In this document: positions 45,701 through 55,849 of the stretch, in pieces | Layout: every line of letters starts with the position of its first letter | Numbering within the stretch: position 1 is the first letter of the stretch | Source of the DNA: Chrysopilus asiliformis | Taxonomy: Eukaryota > Arthropoda > Insecta > Diptera > Rhagionidae | DNA: 64,000 nucleotides | Direction of reading: 5' to 3' | NCBI GenBank assembly: GCA_964034945.1 | Contig: OZ035961.1 | Location: forward strand, 6,120,001-6,184,000 | The notes under the pieces: generated by a model | What the model saw: only the letters and a program-made list of their open reading frames with translations | What the model was told of the DNA's origin: nothing | Databases searched by the model: none | Translations under genes and position numbers: made by a program

Positions 45701-45911
45701 TGACTTTGCTGTCGATCGTCAAACCAAATTGGAATTAGTTCGTCACAAGGTGAAAGAAATCTGGAAAAATCATATGAAAAAGCATGTCGAACATACAACA
45801 CGCGGCAAGGAGACGTTAGTTATATCCCCGGTCAGGAACTTTTTAGGCGAAATTTTACACAGAGCAAGGCAAGTGAGAAATACAGCGCGAAATTGGCTCC
45901 CGTATTCGTGA
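42657..45911 (+). CDS. pol: Pol polyprotein: protease, reverse transcriptase, RNase H, integrase
   Basis: 1084 residues counted from the first in-frame ATG. The natural product is probably a Gag-Pol fusion made by -1 frameshifting. Domains in order: aspartic protease with LLDSGAS (D129); reverse transcriptase about 270-530, with KLDLKEAFWQIPL (D361) and catalytic YLDD (424-427); RNase H with CDAS (D573), TEQE, TDH (D640) and PDALSR; integrase with zinc ligands H778, H785, C815 and C818, and a D,D-35-E triad at D848 (YMDLLGPYP), D908 (MTDNGSQF) and E943 (ASERVNRT). Every catalytic residue is present and no stop interrupts these domains. RT before integrase fits Ty3/gypsy. The last ~35 residues are out of register: the expected C-terminal domain continues in another frame. 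Confidence 0.95.
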   Translation: MQFKKRECEGGKLPPKIVLKSQNFSSIDFPKLNYYKPLLTPLKPYHIRLRNYLVTRSRIFNSPKEISSLYTDLSNPKRPKRSTLRWRKYRLKRRKITRELSSIFTLSPDDIRPYAEVKVNSTTILGLLDSGASVSCAGNTFAESLIQQNKLQKSMANIQTADGTAQEVYGCLNVNVTFRNITKELKLYILPKLKQNLYLGMDFWTAFDMRPSLMSEMSSIDSQTEDPEIIPLTSHQKYQLESVKNLFPSASAQGLGRTHLCQHTIDTGDAKPIKQRHFAVSPAVEKLLYKELDRMLALDIIEESTSSWSSPVVLIRKPDRVRLCLDSRKVNKVTKKDAYPMPLIDMILSRLPKAKIITKLDLKEAFWQIPLDPVSREKTAFTVPGRPLYQYKVMAYGLCNAPQTLCKLIDKLIPPQLRNQVFVYLDDLLIISDSFEDHLKILTEVAELLRKANLTLNLEKSKFCLKKVKYLGFIVGEGGIRTDEDKISSIIQYPPPRSVKEVRRFLGLAGWYRRFIPNFSSLSAPISDLLKKGKGFSWTLEAQQAFQELKTQLSSSPILINPNYDKPFIIQCDASHTGMGAVLLQVDDDDLERPVAFMSQKFNKAQKNYSVTEQECFAVVLAIKKFRGYVEGHKFTVITDHASLKWLMSQTDLHGRLARWSLKLQGFAFDIVHRRGSLNTVPDALSRIPDNPLDTDLAELTKTCLNVDLSSPHFQGEKYVRLKETIKQNSSNLPDVQIIDDFIYKRTSHATGLVDLDDSSWKLWIPEELKLELIESAHDPPMSSHGGVRKTLEKLRESFYWPNMAKDVHNFVSKCDVCRTIKHPNKILRPPMGAQSITSRPFQKYYMDLLGPYPRSKSGNIGILIVLDHFSKFPFLKPLRKFSANLICDYVEKDLFMTFGIPETVMTDNGSQFKSRIYNELLEKYGIRHTYTALYSPQANASERVNRTILSSIRAYIDSDHTRWDVNLPEICFAIRSTIHQSTGFSPYQIVFGQNMLSHGSLYKIHKTLGTLVENDFAVDRQTKLELVRHKVKEIWKNHMKKHVEHTTRGKETLVISPVRNFLGEILHRARQVRNTARNWLPYS

Positions 45912-46012
45912 AAGCCAGAGTTAGGAAAAAGATAGGAAGAAGTTTATATGAGATCGAAGACCTAAAAGGAAATCTCGTAGGAACATTTCACGCAAAAGAC
46001 TTACATGCCTAG
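45785..46012 (+). pseudogene. Displaced integrase C-terminal domain (frame break in pol)
   Basis: From about 45790 to the TAG at 46010-46012 a frame one base back from pol (frame shift of -1, or +2) reads through a basic integrase C-terminal region. It contains SKASEKYSAKLAP and ends in FHAKDLHA, matching the usual end of gypsy integrases. The main pol frame instead stops at 45911. A single-base loss near 45780-45795 would explain this. It disables or alters this copy unless it is a sequencing error. Confidence 0.8.
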
Positions 46013-46065
46013 GGCCGTTTTTCAGCGTCTGTGTTTTAGTTTCCCCCTCACCACACACCCTGCCC
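46013..46065 (+). other. Pyrimidine-rich spacer where a polypurine tract is expected
   Basis: Only 53 bases separate pol from the 3' LTR. They contain AGTTTCCCCCTCACCACACA followed by CCCTGCCC directly before the LTR. No purine-rich tract that could prime plus-strand DNA is visible. Confidence 0.7.
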
Positions 46066-47924
46066 TGTTGCGGCCACAAAATTTCAATATTTTTTTTATA
46101 AAGAAAAAAAAATGCCACAGACTTTCGCATCACCCTAATTGCAAATCGAAGACAATTACTTTGCATTCGATCTCCCACACTTCGCCTTCCACCCATAAGA
46201 GTAAAACCAGTTCAGTTCGTCCGTTAATTGTTTGATTTCTTATCAGGAGTCGAATGTTCTTTTTTTGCTGTTTGATCAGTTATCATTCGGCTGTACTTGA
46301 AATCAAAGGGAGTTTAAAGTAAAACTCCATCTGTGTTCGCTAGCTACTGTGTCTTTTTTATTCCCTTTTTCACCAACGCGAAAAGAGGAATTTTTTATTA
46401 TTTGATTCGCGAAAAGTTTGGAATTTCCCGAATTTCCAAAGTGCAGTGCCGAACGAGAAAAACTTAGCCTGGTTGCAGAATTGGATAAAGGATTTTTCCT
46501 GAAAATATTTTTTTACACGTTTTGGATAACCCCCATAGAGGTAAATTCTTTTTCTTTCGGTCGCGTATAGAAAACGCTCAAATTTTATGTGGATAGTGGA
46601 TAAACATGCTCCCTGTTATTTTAGGGGTTATTTTGCATAATATTTTTGTGCACATTTTATGTTTTCATCTACGGTGAGGAAAATTTTAAACACGTGATTC
46701 TAGACGTGCCTTTTCCAACGAATCGGACACGTTCCCACCGAAATAAAGATCGCCAAAGATTCATCGAACACGTCTTTTCGAATAAATCAACGAATCCACA
46801 GAGAAATCGCATCATTTTCATAGATTTTTTTGGATTTTCCTGCCGGCGTGGTAGAAGAGGCCACATGGCCGCCCACATGCAGAAATCCACCCACATGGTC
46901 AACCGCCTGGAACCTTCCAGTGGTTCAAGTCAACCAAAATCAATATCTTAAGCTGTGATCTTCAATCAAGAAGTGATCATCAATTAACACATAATTTTAA
47001 TTATGTCTCATTAATGTTCAAGTGCATTAAAATTATCAACTTTTTTGTCAAGTCATACAGGAAAATATTCATCGAGCAAGCGACAGATCTGCCGGCTGCA
47101 TCGACAAGTAAAAAGAAAATCTAAGGTATTTATTTAAAATTACGCTAAAATTTTGGTGCACTTAATTCTACCCTTAATTTATAAGTTAGATTATATTAAA
47201 ATTTACTTAGATTTAACTTAACCCTAAAATTTGTCTTAACTTTACCTTATTCTAACGAGTTAAAAATTACTTAACCTAATTTTCTAAATTTATAAAAAAC
47301 GTGGATTTTCTTAATTTCTATATTAAATTATATTAAGAACTAATACTACGTAAATCTAATTAAGGCTAAGAATTATTATTATAGGCTAATCTAACCAATT
47401 TGAATTATGCTATGTTGCGAAATCTTTTTTCGATATTTTCAACATTTTTGAGTTACACATTTGGTGAAATTTTTCATTGTTCATTTTACATTCTTTTTTA
47501 ATAAAACCCAGTTGAATTTGTTTATGATAAATTCAGTCGTTTTCATAATTCCACCATGAGTGATTAGTAATCAGAAAGGTCGACAACTCCAACACATCCT
47601 TATGCTACATTAGTTCATTAGGGAGCTTTCGGAAGAAATTAAGATGCGGTATGCCGTAAGCTAAAGGTAGGGAAGGGTTAGGCATATTAACACCACTATG
47701 CTTATTCGTATCGGGAAAATCATCTGAAACACGGTCAACCTAAAAAGAAAACTCGGTAATGATGTACAGCAAGGCACACACTTTTGTGGGGAGCAGAGGT
47801 GCGGACTGTATGCAAGATCCCCGCCCCATCCGCGAGCTGGCTGGTTTTGTGTGCCGCATTCAGTCCCTCTCCAAAAAGATTAAGTCTATGATTCAGATCA
47901 TAGGAACAATGCTCCTTTTTAACA
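46066..47924 (+). repeat. 3' LTR (1859 bp)
   Basis: Matches the 5' LTR with a constant offset of 7814-7815, differing by one A in a homopolymer near 46105. Ends TTTTTAACA followed by the ATTT target duplicate. By eye I found no substitution, but I did not align all bases. Confidence 0.95.
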
Positions 47925-47928
47925 ATTT

Positions 47929-48190
47929 TTAGGGAAACTTTTGATAGTCGGACATTTATTTTTGAAAATGTTGCCTGCGGCGCAATTTGTTTTGCATATT
48001 AATTGTGACAAAAGTTCCCTCGGGTACTACTTTGCCTTTGCCAGGCATTACAGTTAGGATGAATTGTTTTTCTATTAATTTCGAAGCATTAAGAATTTCC
48101 TAACATTTCATAAAGTTCGATTTTCCCCGGTTTGTCTATTTATGCCCGCATCACGTGAAAATGACTGGATGGAATTTTATGAAACCTGGT
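47929..48190. other. Target-side flank of the retrotransposon
   Basis: Contains GCCTGCGGCGCAATTT at 47973, the complement of the recurring GCGCCGCAGGC motif. Another copy lies just left of the LTR at 38237, so the retrotransposon landed between two copies about 45 bases apart in the empty site. Confidence 0.5.
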
Positions 48191-48345
48191 ATGTAAGTTG
48201 CCCTTCCCCCATTTCAAATGACTCCGTTTGTTACGATTTTCTGAAAAACGGTGCGTTATATTGAAAAAATTATAAATACCAAAAGTGTTTAAAATATAGT
48301 TTTTCATAATTTTTTCACACATCAAAACTTAATCTCGCACATCAA
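48190..48345 (-). mobile_element. R1 DINE-1-like fragment (copy f)
   Basis: TTTGTTACGATTTTCTGAAA, AACGGTGCGTTATATTGAAA, AGTGTTTAAAATATAG and ACACATCAAAACTTAATC are diverged versions of R1 blocks in minus orientation. Confidence 0.45.
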
Positions 48346-48384
48346 AACTCGAAACATTTTTTCGATTTCCTCGAAATACCCGAT

Positions 48385-48751
48385 AGCTGGGGGGAGTAAG
48401 GGGAGAGGGTAAAGTCATCTTGAAACTTAGTTTTCCCTCTATGTTACTCTTTCGCAGTGAAACTACTGCACCGATTGGCCTGAAATTTGGCATAGATGTT
48501 CGTCGAATTCCCTCCACACTACAAGATATCAGTCGTCCGGTCCAGTCCCAACATAGACCCATTAAATAGTAGCCCGAGAGGTGGGGAGTAAGGGGAGAGG
48601 GTAAAGTGATCTCGAAACTTAGTTTTCCCTCTGTTTTACTCTTTCGCGGGGAAACTACCGAGCCGATTGGCCTGAAGTTTAGCTCCAACACCAACATAGA
48701 CCATCAAATTTGAAAAAAACTTAACCCGGCAACGATGGGTATGCAGGCTAG
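48385..48751 (+). mobile_element. Non-autonomous Helitron (copy 3, 5'-truncated)
   Basis: Shares the GGGGGGAGTAAGGGGAGAGG and GAAACTTAGTTTTCCCTCTA segments with copies 1 and 2. It ends in hairpin ACCCGGCAACGATGGGT, ATGCAGGCTAG, then T. The TC 5' terminus is absent. Confidence 0.82.
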
Positions 48752-48909
48752 TACATTATAAATTGATGGCTGTGCAAACTATTTTCTAGAAAACGGGGTA
48801 GCAAACAAACTATTTTCTAGAAAATGTGGTGGAATAGAATAGCAACAATAGAGAACCGTAATGACATTTGCTGAGGCTTGAGGGATCTCATTAAAAGAAA
48901 CCTAAACCC

Positions 48910-48936
48910 GTCAACGACGGGTCTAATAGACAATAC
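48910..48936 (+). mobile_element. Isolated Helitron-like 3' terminus
   Basis: ACCCGTCAACGACGGGT followed by CTAA gives a hairpin plus CTRR end. It lies 160 bases beyond copy 3 and has no recognisable body. Confidence 0.4.
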
Positions 48937-48939
48937 ACT

Positions 48940-50680
48940 ACACACCTATATTTTTTCGCATATAAACGAAAACAATATTGTTAAAGTAGGAAAAATCCAT
49001 TTTGAGACAGATAAAAACAAAAACTAAATATTTAGACTATAAAACAATGTATTATCTTCGATATTTCAGAGAAAAGTTTAAGTATTTTAAAGTTTTCTCT
49101 GCGATTTGTAATTAGGCAAAGGCGACAGATGATTTCTTACGTTTGGCTCGTATCAAAAATACCTACTTTAAAAGTCTTAAAACATTTCAGAAAGATACCT
49201 TTGTTGAAGTTTTATTAAAGATTTAAGTTATAAACACCCAGGTTTAAATTGGTATACATTTACATTCACAACAAGCTAAATATAAGCTCAAAGTATGAAA
49301 GTATTGTCTACCATGGCATTTATTTGATATTTTTCGCAATTACCTTCAGTATAATTAAAATGGAATTATGTTTAAATATTTTAAGCTGGGGTGAATATCT
49401 TCTCATAAGTCTGAAATTAACTTTTGCAGTGAGTGTTCTACCAGATAAAACGATTTAAAAATTGAATAAAATGATATTATTGTTTGGTAGATGTTGAATA
49501 AATTTCATGAAAATCATTATGAAGAAATTGGTTCATTCTCCTTGTTGCTCACTTTAAATATCACTTTAATTTTTTCTGTAAATCATTTCATTACCGAGCT
49601 GTAAATTTTAATTAAATGTTATTATATACATACATACAATGCATACATGGCATTTATTTAAACATTTTGAAGTGTCTGGGAGCTTTGAAATGATATTAAT
49701 TTGTTTGAAAAAGGATGTGAAGTGCTACAGAAAATTTAAATTAAATAACTACTACAGAACAGAAGCGAAGCCATAAAAAAATTGAACATATTGTACCCTT
49801 TTTTTAGTCACTTTCGACCTGTTTCAACCCACCAAATTTCGAGTCTGGCAAGGCTTTTAATTTTAGCGAGGACGAGATTGTTTCAACCTCCCTAAATTTT
49901 CAATTTTAATTAACTACATCTTACAATGAAAACATATCTAAAATACTGTTTTAAGAATTTTCCTCTACATTTCCTTACCTCTTTAACTTTTCAATTAAAA
50001 TCCCTCGTCTTTCATTAAAAAATTGGTGCAGATAGAAAGCATAAAAATATACTTGTTATCCCACAAACACATTTTCTGATGGTTCCGTTTTGAAATTGGA
50101 AAGAAGAAACTTCTAATAACTATATTTCTTTGAAAAACATAACCCAGTAATTATAGCAAATTCTCAGTTTGTTTACGATATCACACCCTTCTCTCATTTC
50201 ACCAAAGTATATTATAAGTTCAAATATAACTTTTTCAAGAATTTTTAAGGCATTCTTTTTTAACGGTAACCAGAAATGGATGAAAATTTCACAGTTTTTG
50301 TTTTTTCCCATCCGAAAGTCATAAAAACTCGTGCAAAATGTAATAGCATACGGCGTATACAAAAGCTGTACATAAAATAAAATGAACTCTTAAAGCCTCT
50401 CGCATACTTTTAAGGTGCAGCCCTACAAAACTTTTTTCCTTTGAAGGAAGTTTCAAAACGAAAATTCTCAACTTTTGCTATTATAATGAAATGAAACCCA
50501 CCAGAGCATAAATACTGCCGAAACTGAGTAGTGATTTCGAAAGCATAATTGCTGGGAAATAATGAACAAGAAAAAAAAAGTTGAAAACCGCTTTTAGTAT
50601 ACTTCAAACAAAAAAACCACGAAAAAGCCGATGTGCTCCCATTGCAAAAAAATATTTTTTTTAGAGAAATTACAATATAT
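48940..50680. other. AT-rich stretch, no gene seen
   Basis: No exon, RNA gene or repeat boundary supported. Confidence 0.4.
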
Positions 50681-51261
50681 GATTTTTATACCCGTATGGT
50701 GAAACCAAAGGGTATATTAACTTTGCCTTACCGTTTGTAACGCCAAGATCCCGTCATCGCACAAAAAAATGAATTACACCAGTGTGTTTAGAATGATAAA
50801 AATATTTAATTTCTGCATGTCCGTCCGTCTGTCCGTCCGTCTGTCCGTCTGTCCGTCCGTCCGTCCGTCTGTCTGTGGCGCGGATTGCGGGCGCACGGAT
50901 TGAGCTAGAGACTTGAAAGTTTGCACAGATCCGTTTTTCGTAAAATGCGAGGCTAAGTTCGTTAATGGGTAAAAATGTACCATTAGGGGGGGTACCCCCC
51001 ATACGAACGAAATCGTTTTTTGTGAATATCTCAAAAACGGTGCATCTTATCAAAAAAGTCCAAGAACAAAAGTTATTTAGGATATGATTCTACATAAAAC
51101 TCCCATACATGAAAATCCGATTCGAATAAATTTTAAAAAATCTTATTGGAAAGTTTGACTTCAAAGTGGAATTTTGGTATAACTGTTCGAATTTTGATAC
51201 GAATATCACCATACGGGTCTCCAATGATTGCCAGATTGGCAATTATAGCTTTTGTTATGTT
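50681..51261 (+). mobile_element. DINE-1/Helentron-like element R2 (copy 2)
   Basis: Full-length partner of copy 1: TTTTTATACCCGTATGGTGA start, (GTCC/GTCT)n at 50818-50874, CACCATACGGGT subterminal repeat, 3' hairpin ATTGCCAGATTGGCAAT and end TATAGCTTTTGTTATG. Divergence from copy 1 is low, so both are fairly young. Confidence 0.78.
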
Positions 51262-51399
51262 TTTAGTTTGGCCCAAGTAGTTTTGTAATATTTTAGGTTT
51301 ACTAAAAAACGTATATATTTGTACCTCTAAATTGGAAAAGCTTGGGAATTTTCCGCTCTTGTGAAATATTGGAGACAATAAAAGTGATGCACAGAGCCT

Positions 51400-51850
51400 G
51401 AAGTGGAGGCTTTCATATTTTAACCTAGGCCGGCACTATTGTCGGGCGACGATTTGAGCGATATATATTGCTGGTTTCACGAAATTTTTAACCACCGCTA
51501 AATCTAGTTAGCGAGCGAATTTGATTTCAGGCAAAAAGCGCATACTAACTTGATTTAGAGGCCGCGAAAAGTTTCGGCCTTAGACTCGCTGCATCAAATC
51601 AAGATTTCTTAAAATGCAAAATGCGGAAGCTACGCTTCTGTGACAATTGTGAGGTTTTCGATTTAACCTTGATACCAAAAACTTTCGCCTGAGGCGTAGT
51701 TTTTTTAAATGTCTTCTGCATCGCTGATATTTTCGAAACGAAAAAAAAAATCCCTGCGGCGCATTTCGTTATCAATTTTCCATTGTAAACATTTTTTTCT
51801 TTTTCAGTTTTTGAGAGAAAGGGGCGCTTCATATAGACCGGAAACAAATG
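51400..51850 (-). mobile_element. R11 old repeat fragment
   Basis: GCTGGTTTCACGAAATTTTT, AACTTGATTTAG...GCCGCGAAAAGTTTCG and CCTGCGGCGCATTTCG at 51754 parallel 57460-57560 (GTTGCGCCGCAGGC, CAACTCGATTTAGTTGCAGC, TTTCGTGAAACCAGCC). Confidence 0.4.
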
Positions 51851-53893
51851 GTCTTCTGACTAAAAAAAAATAGAAAATATTCAGGACAAAAAGTAGACTT
51901 TTTTCGAAAAAAAAACATACTTATTCCATAATTTTTTGCGAGCATTCATTTTTCAACTGACAATTTCCTTTTAAAACAAGAAGAAAGAACTTTATACGGA
52001 AAAAAATTTTTTTTCAGGGTCTCAAAACTGGGTTGGCTTAATAGTTTAGACACCCATGAGCTAACCCATTCTGAAATAGCTCAAAAACTTTCGCCAGAGG
52101 CGTAGTAGCAAGCCTGACTTCTTTTTCGGACAAAATCAAAATTTTCCGTTGACAAAAATAATAAAATTTTGATTACTTTTTAAAAAAAAAAATTTGCAGT
52201 TTGATGTGTAAAGTGTAAAGAAATTTTAAGTGTTTTCGAATGAAATATGGAAGTAAAATGTTAAATGCGAAACCGCTACATTATTTTTTCCGAATAAACT
52301 TCCATTTTTCCCAGACAAAACTTGCGTAGCCTTCTTTCATTGCCTTTCTACGAAGTTATTAAAGGCAATAATTTCCAAATTAGGTTTTTCCCAAGAAAAA
52401 CTAAAATTTAGGAAATTAATAAAAAAAAACCTACGCTTCAATTCTTATTAATACTCTTAACATTAATTCCACTTGTAAGACACGCTCTTAGTTTTAAATT
52501 TTATTTCATTATGACGAAAAAGAAATAAATGAACGCTTTTGGATATACGAGTATCTTTCAGGATTCTATTATACGAATACCAACACACAAACATCATCCA
52601 CTGCCATCATAAACCCCGTGTTCAAATTCCGCTATTCCATTACCCACGCACCTACCTCGAACAACCGAGAAAAGTCAGATTTTCAATGTAATTTTTTTAG
52701 GGTGAATGGTGGATTGTTGGCACACAAAAGCACCACGACTACACGGTATGAAAGAAATATAATCTTCTTTATGTCGCATTAAAATAAGTGCCTCGACGGT
52801 AAAGCATCAGCAGGAAAATACGTTCAAGATCGTAAACCTGGCCCTTTACTGCTACTCTTTAAAGAAAAATAAACACTAATAAATAAATAGAGTACAAGAC
52901 GAGAATGTGAAAGCTTTAATTTGCTGTTATGATCGATGGAAGATTGTTCTATTTCTTTAAAGGACATAAAAAGTACCTTCTAAAAGTAGGTATAGCCAAT
53001 AAAAGATTTTCCCCGCACTTGACGCGCGACCGTAACACACCCACTTTTGTAGGATATACGAACAGTACCGACCGACATGTCATCGTAATTTTCATTATTT
53101 CCTTCGACATATAGGTTGGGGAATTTTCATTCATTTTGTAGCGAATGCAAGAAATACAGCAATTCCAATTGGATTTCATGACCTTGTTAAAAAATTTAAT
53201 AGAATATAAAGGAATTTCTAAATTATTAATCGCAGAGTTTTGCAAATGAATGAAACGGCAACAGAAGGTGATCAAATTTCATTTGAAAATGTCCGTAAAA
53301 ATGTTACATCCAATAAAATTTCATATTTCAATGTTGTGCTAATTACATAATGACCAGTTTTATTGCCATTCTGTAATTTCATTACGATGGAATATTACAA
53401 TCCCATGAAAATCCAAGGAAACTTGGACACCATTTCCACACAGGTATAACAATAAAACCTTTCACAACTTTTTAATGAATTAACTTTTTGTATACTTTGC
53501 AGGTTTTTTTTGGCAAAATTTTTCTATTCTTCTCTAATTTCAATAGAATTTTCCAAAAAAAAATCTCATTTTAAGATTTTTCGAAGCTTTTCTTTCCGCT
53601 TTACCATCTCCTATAACATCCAAGTAATTTTTAATAGGTTATCACTTTTTAAGAACTCGCCTCACAGAGAAAATTATTGCCAACAAAGTCACACCGCTCT
53701 TGTTTTAAAACCCCCTCTTCTGCTATCTCTTAAGGGCTAAAAGGAATTTTTACTTTGCTTTCAGTATTGGATACAAGCAACCCCACACCTTTCTTAGAAA
53801 TCCCCTTTCGATTTAACGAATATTTGACAATCTTGTGGCCGTCAAAAACAGATTTTGTCCCCCTGGATCAGACTATCATTTTTTAAAGATTAT
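51851..53893. other. AT-rich stretch, no gene seen
   Basis: A GCCAGAGGCGTAGTAG variant at 52092. Otherwise no gene, RNA or repeat boundary could be supported. Confidence 0.4.
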
Positions 53894-53897
53894 TTAA

Positions 53898-54037
53898 CCT
53901 TCAGACTACCGGCATTGTTTCATTAAAAACATAGGTTTTTGTTTAGAATATTATTGAATATATTTTGATTTCACATATTGCATGAGTCGCCGAGATTATA
54001 TGTGGCCTTGTGTGGAGCTACCCCGGTAGTTTGAAGG
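53898..54037. mobile_element. Short piggyBac-type MITE
   Basis: TTAA at 53894-53897. Terminal repeats CCTTCAGACTACCGG / CCGGTAGTTTGAAGG differ at one position. The right-hand target copy reads TCGA, so it has mutated or been lost. 140 bp, no ORF. Confidence 0.65.
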
Positions 54038-54326
54038 TCGAATTTAGTATATGATAACACCAATTTAAAATCATTTTTTGACGCTTTGAAGATTTGCAAT
54101 TTTGCGACTTTTTCAAATAGCTTCATCATCTAATTACTAATGGTTAAATTGATTTTCATAATTAGGAAATAAATATAGTTAATCGACTGAAAGTCCCATT
54201 TGAACGATTACTATTTATTTTTGAACCGCCAAAAATAAATTATAATTTCTATATAAATAGGGTAACCATATTTTTTTTTGGAGGTTAATCCATAGATAGT
54301 AGAACTTGATTTAGATCCAAAGCGAA

Positions 54327-54877
54327 ACATAACAAAAGCTATAATTGCCAATCTGGCAACTATTGAAAACCCGTATGGTGATATGGCATTATTCGAAGTT
54401 TAAGTGAACGGCGAACAGTTGTATCAAAATTTCACTTTGAAGTCAAATTTTCCAATAAGATTTTTTTAAAATTTATTCCAATCGGATTTTGATGTATGGG
54501 AGTTTTATGTAGAATCATATCCTAAATAACTTTTGTTCTTGGACTTTTTTGATAAAATTCACCGTTTTTGAGATATTCAGAAAAAAGTTTTCGTTCGTAT
54601 GGGGGGTACCCCCCTAATGGTCCATTTTTGCTCATTAACGAACTTAGCCTCGCATTTTACGAAAAACGGATCTGTGCAAAATTTCAAGTCTCTAGCTCAA
54701 TTCGTGCAATCCGCGCCACAGACAGACGGACGGACGGACATGTTAAATTCAACTTTTTTTATCATTCTAAACACACTGGTGTAATTCATTTTGGTGTGTG
54801 ATGACGGGATCTTGGCGTTACAAACGGTAAGGCAAATCTAATATACCCTTTTGTTTCACCATACGGGTATAAAAAGT
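54327..54877 (-). mobile_element. DINE-1/Helentron-like element R2 (copy 3)
   Basis: Reverse-oriented: CATAACAAAAGCTATAATTG, hairpin TTGCCAATCTGGCAA, (GACG/GACA) at 54718-54740, and ACCATACGGGTATAAAAA at the far end. The microsatellite is much shorter than in copies 1 and 2. Confidence 0.75.
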
Positions 54878-55115
54878 TATAATATTGCGCCGCAGGTGAA
54901 ATTCTTTAAGAAGAGTGCGGCGTAGCTATTTAAATCACGAGATACACAGTCTAAAGTGAGAATTAAATTAAATTTTTCTGCTCTTTACGTTTTATAAATA
55001 GTTGCAAAGGAAATTGTAGAAATACCGATAAATAGAAATGCGCCGCAGGCCAAATCTTTTGAAATAATACGCCTTTAGTGGAAAACTAGAGTCCCTTTTG
55101 CATCGAATATTTCGG

Positions 55116-55140
55116 CTAGAGTATGCAAAACATACTCTAG
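55116..55140. repeat. Perfect short palindrome CTAGAGTATG-CAAAA-CATACTCTAG
   Basis: Ten-base arms with a five-base loop, followed at once by a further ATAGAGTATGTTTTGCATAT copy. Lies in an R11 fragment. Confidence 0.8.
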
Positions 55141-55315
55141 CTGAAATAGAGTATGTTTTGCATATTTAGTGATCGTTTTTCTAGAGTTTGGAAAATTATT
55201 ACACTAATTTGAAAAATACGGGATAAAAATTTTAGTTTCCGAGGTACCGGGACAGCATGTCTAAATACGGGACTATCCCGACTATTCCCGGACGTGTGGT
55301 CACCCTATTTGTAAT

Positions 55316-55849
55316 TTAAAAATTTCCCCCCAAAAAAGGTGAATCATTAAAATCTTCTGCATAAACGAAATGAAAAATTAGTTCACGTGAAACTAATTTT
55401 CGAAAATCTTGTTTTAGCGATTTCACAAAAGCATTCTGGTATAACTCGTCTCCATCATTTCCTTCGTGATGACTACTACAGTAAAATGTATTCACTGAAT
55501 TTATTAATTATATTTAATTTCAAGAAGCTTCTCCTGATCTTACTGGGCTCTACTTTGGTTGACTGTTCACTCAATTAGTGTTCAATTAGAAACCCTTTTA
55601 AGCATACTAAATAAGATGCTATTAAAAGTTTATCTCTGCTAAATATTACACCTTTCGTATAGCCAAATTCATTACAATAGGAAATAATGTCGCCGCGTTC
55701 TGACATCGCCAACGCAAGGTAAGAATGAACTTTAGTGATTTTATGGTTATTAATAATATTTCTAGCGAATTGATTATGTCAAAGCCTTTCATAATCTACT
55801 CATACCATCTTTTCTTTAAGAAATTATCAGTTCTGAGCAACACAAAACT
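55316..55849. other. AT-rich stretch, no gene seen
   Basis: An open frame at 55387-55578 lacks any known domain and has the background composition. Confidence 0.35.

Larger units (their letters stand above)
38247..47928 (+). mobile_element. Ty3/gypsy-type LTR retrotransposon with RING-H2 Gag, ATTT target duplication
   Basis: The element is 38251-47924 (9674 bp), flanked by ATTT at 38247-38250 and 47925-47928. Order: LTR, primer site, 0.86-kb leader, gag with an N-terminal RING finger, overlapping pol (protease-RT-RNase H-integrase), LTR. This domain order places it in Ty3/gypsy. Long LTRs, a tRNA-Lys-type primer site and a 4-bp duplication recall the Osvaldo/Ulysses group of flies, which is inference only. 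No env is present. The LTRs are almost identical, so insertion was recent, but pol has a frame break near its end. Confidence 0.95.
54250..55315 (-). mobile_element. R11 element (TAGGGTGACC ends) containing an R2 insertion
   Basis: AAATAGGGTAACCATA on the left and CCGGACGTGTGGTCACCCTA, then TTT, on the right are inverted ends. The interior holds GCGCCGCAGG motifs at 54887 and 55039, the terminal ATCCCG/CGGGAT-rich block at 55235-55285, and an R2 element at 54327-54877. Without R2 the unit would be about 515 bp. Confidence 0.5.

Noticed and set aside
46005..46235. Possible env-like frame after pol
   Set aside because: It lies mostly in the 3' LTR and has no signal peptide, membrane segment or glycoprotein features, so the element has no env.
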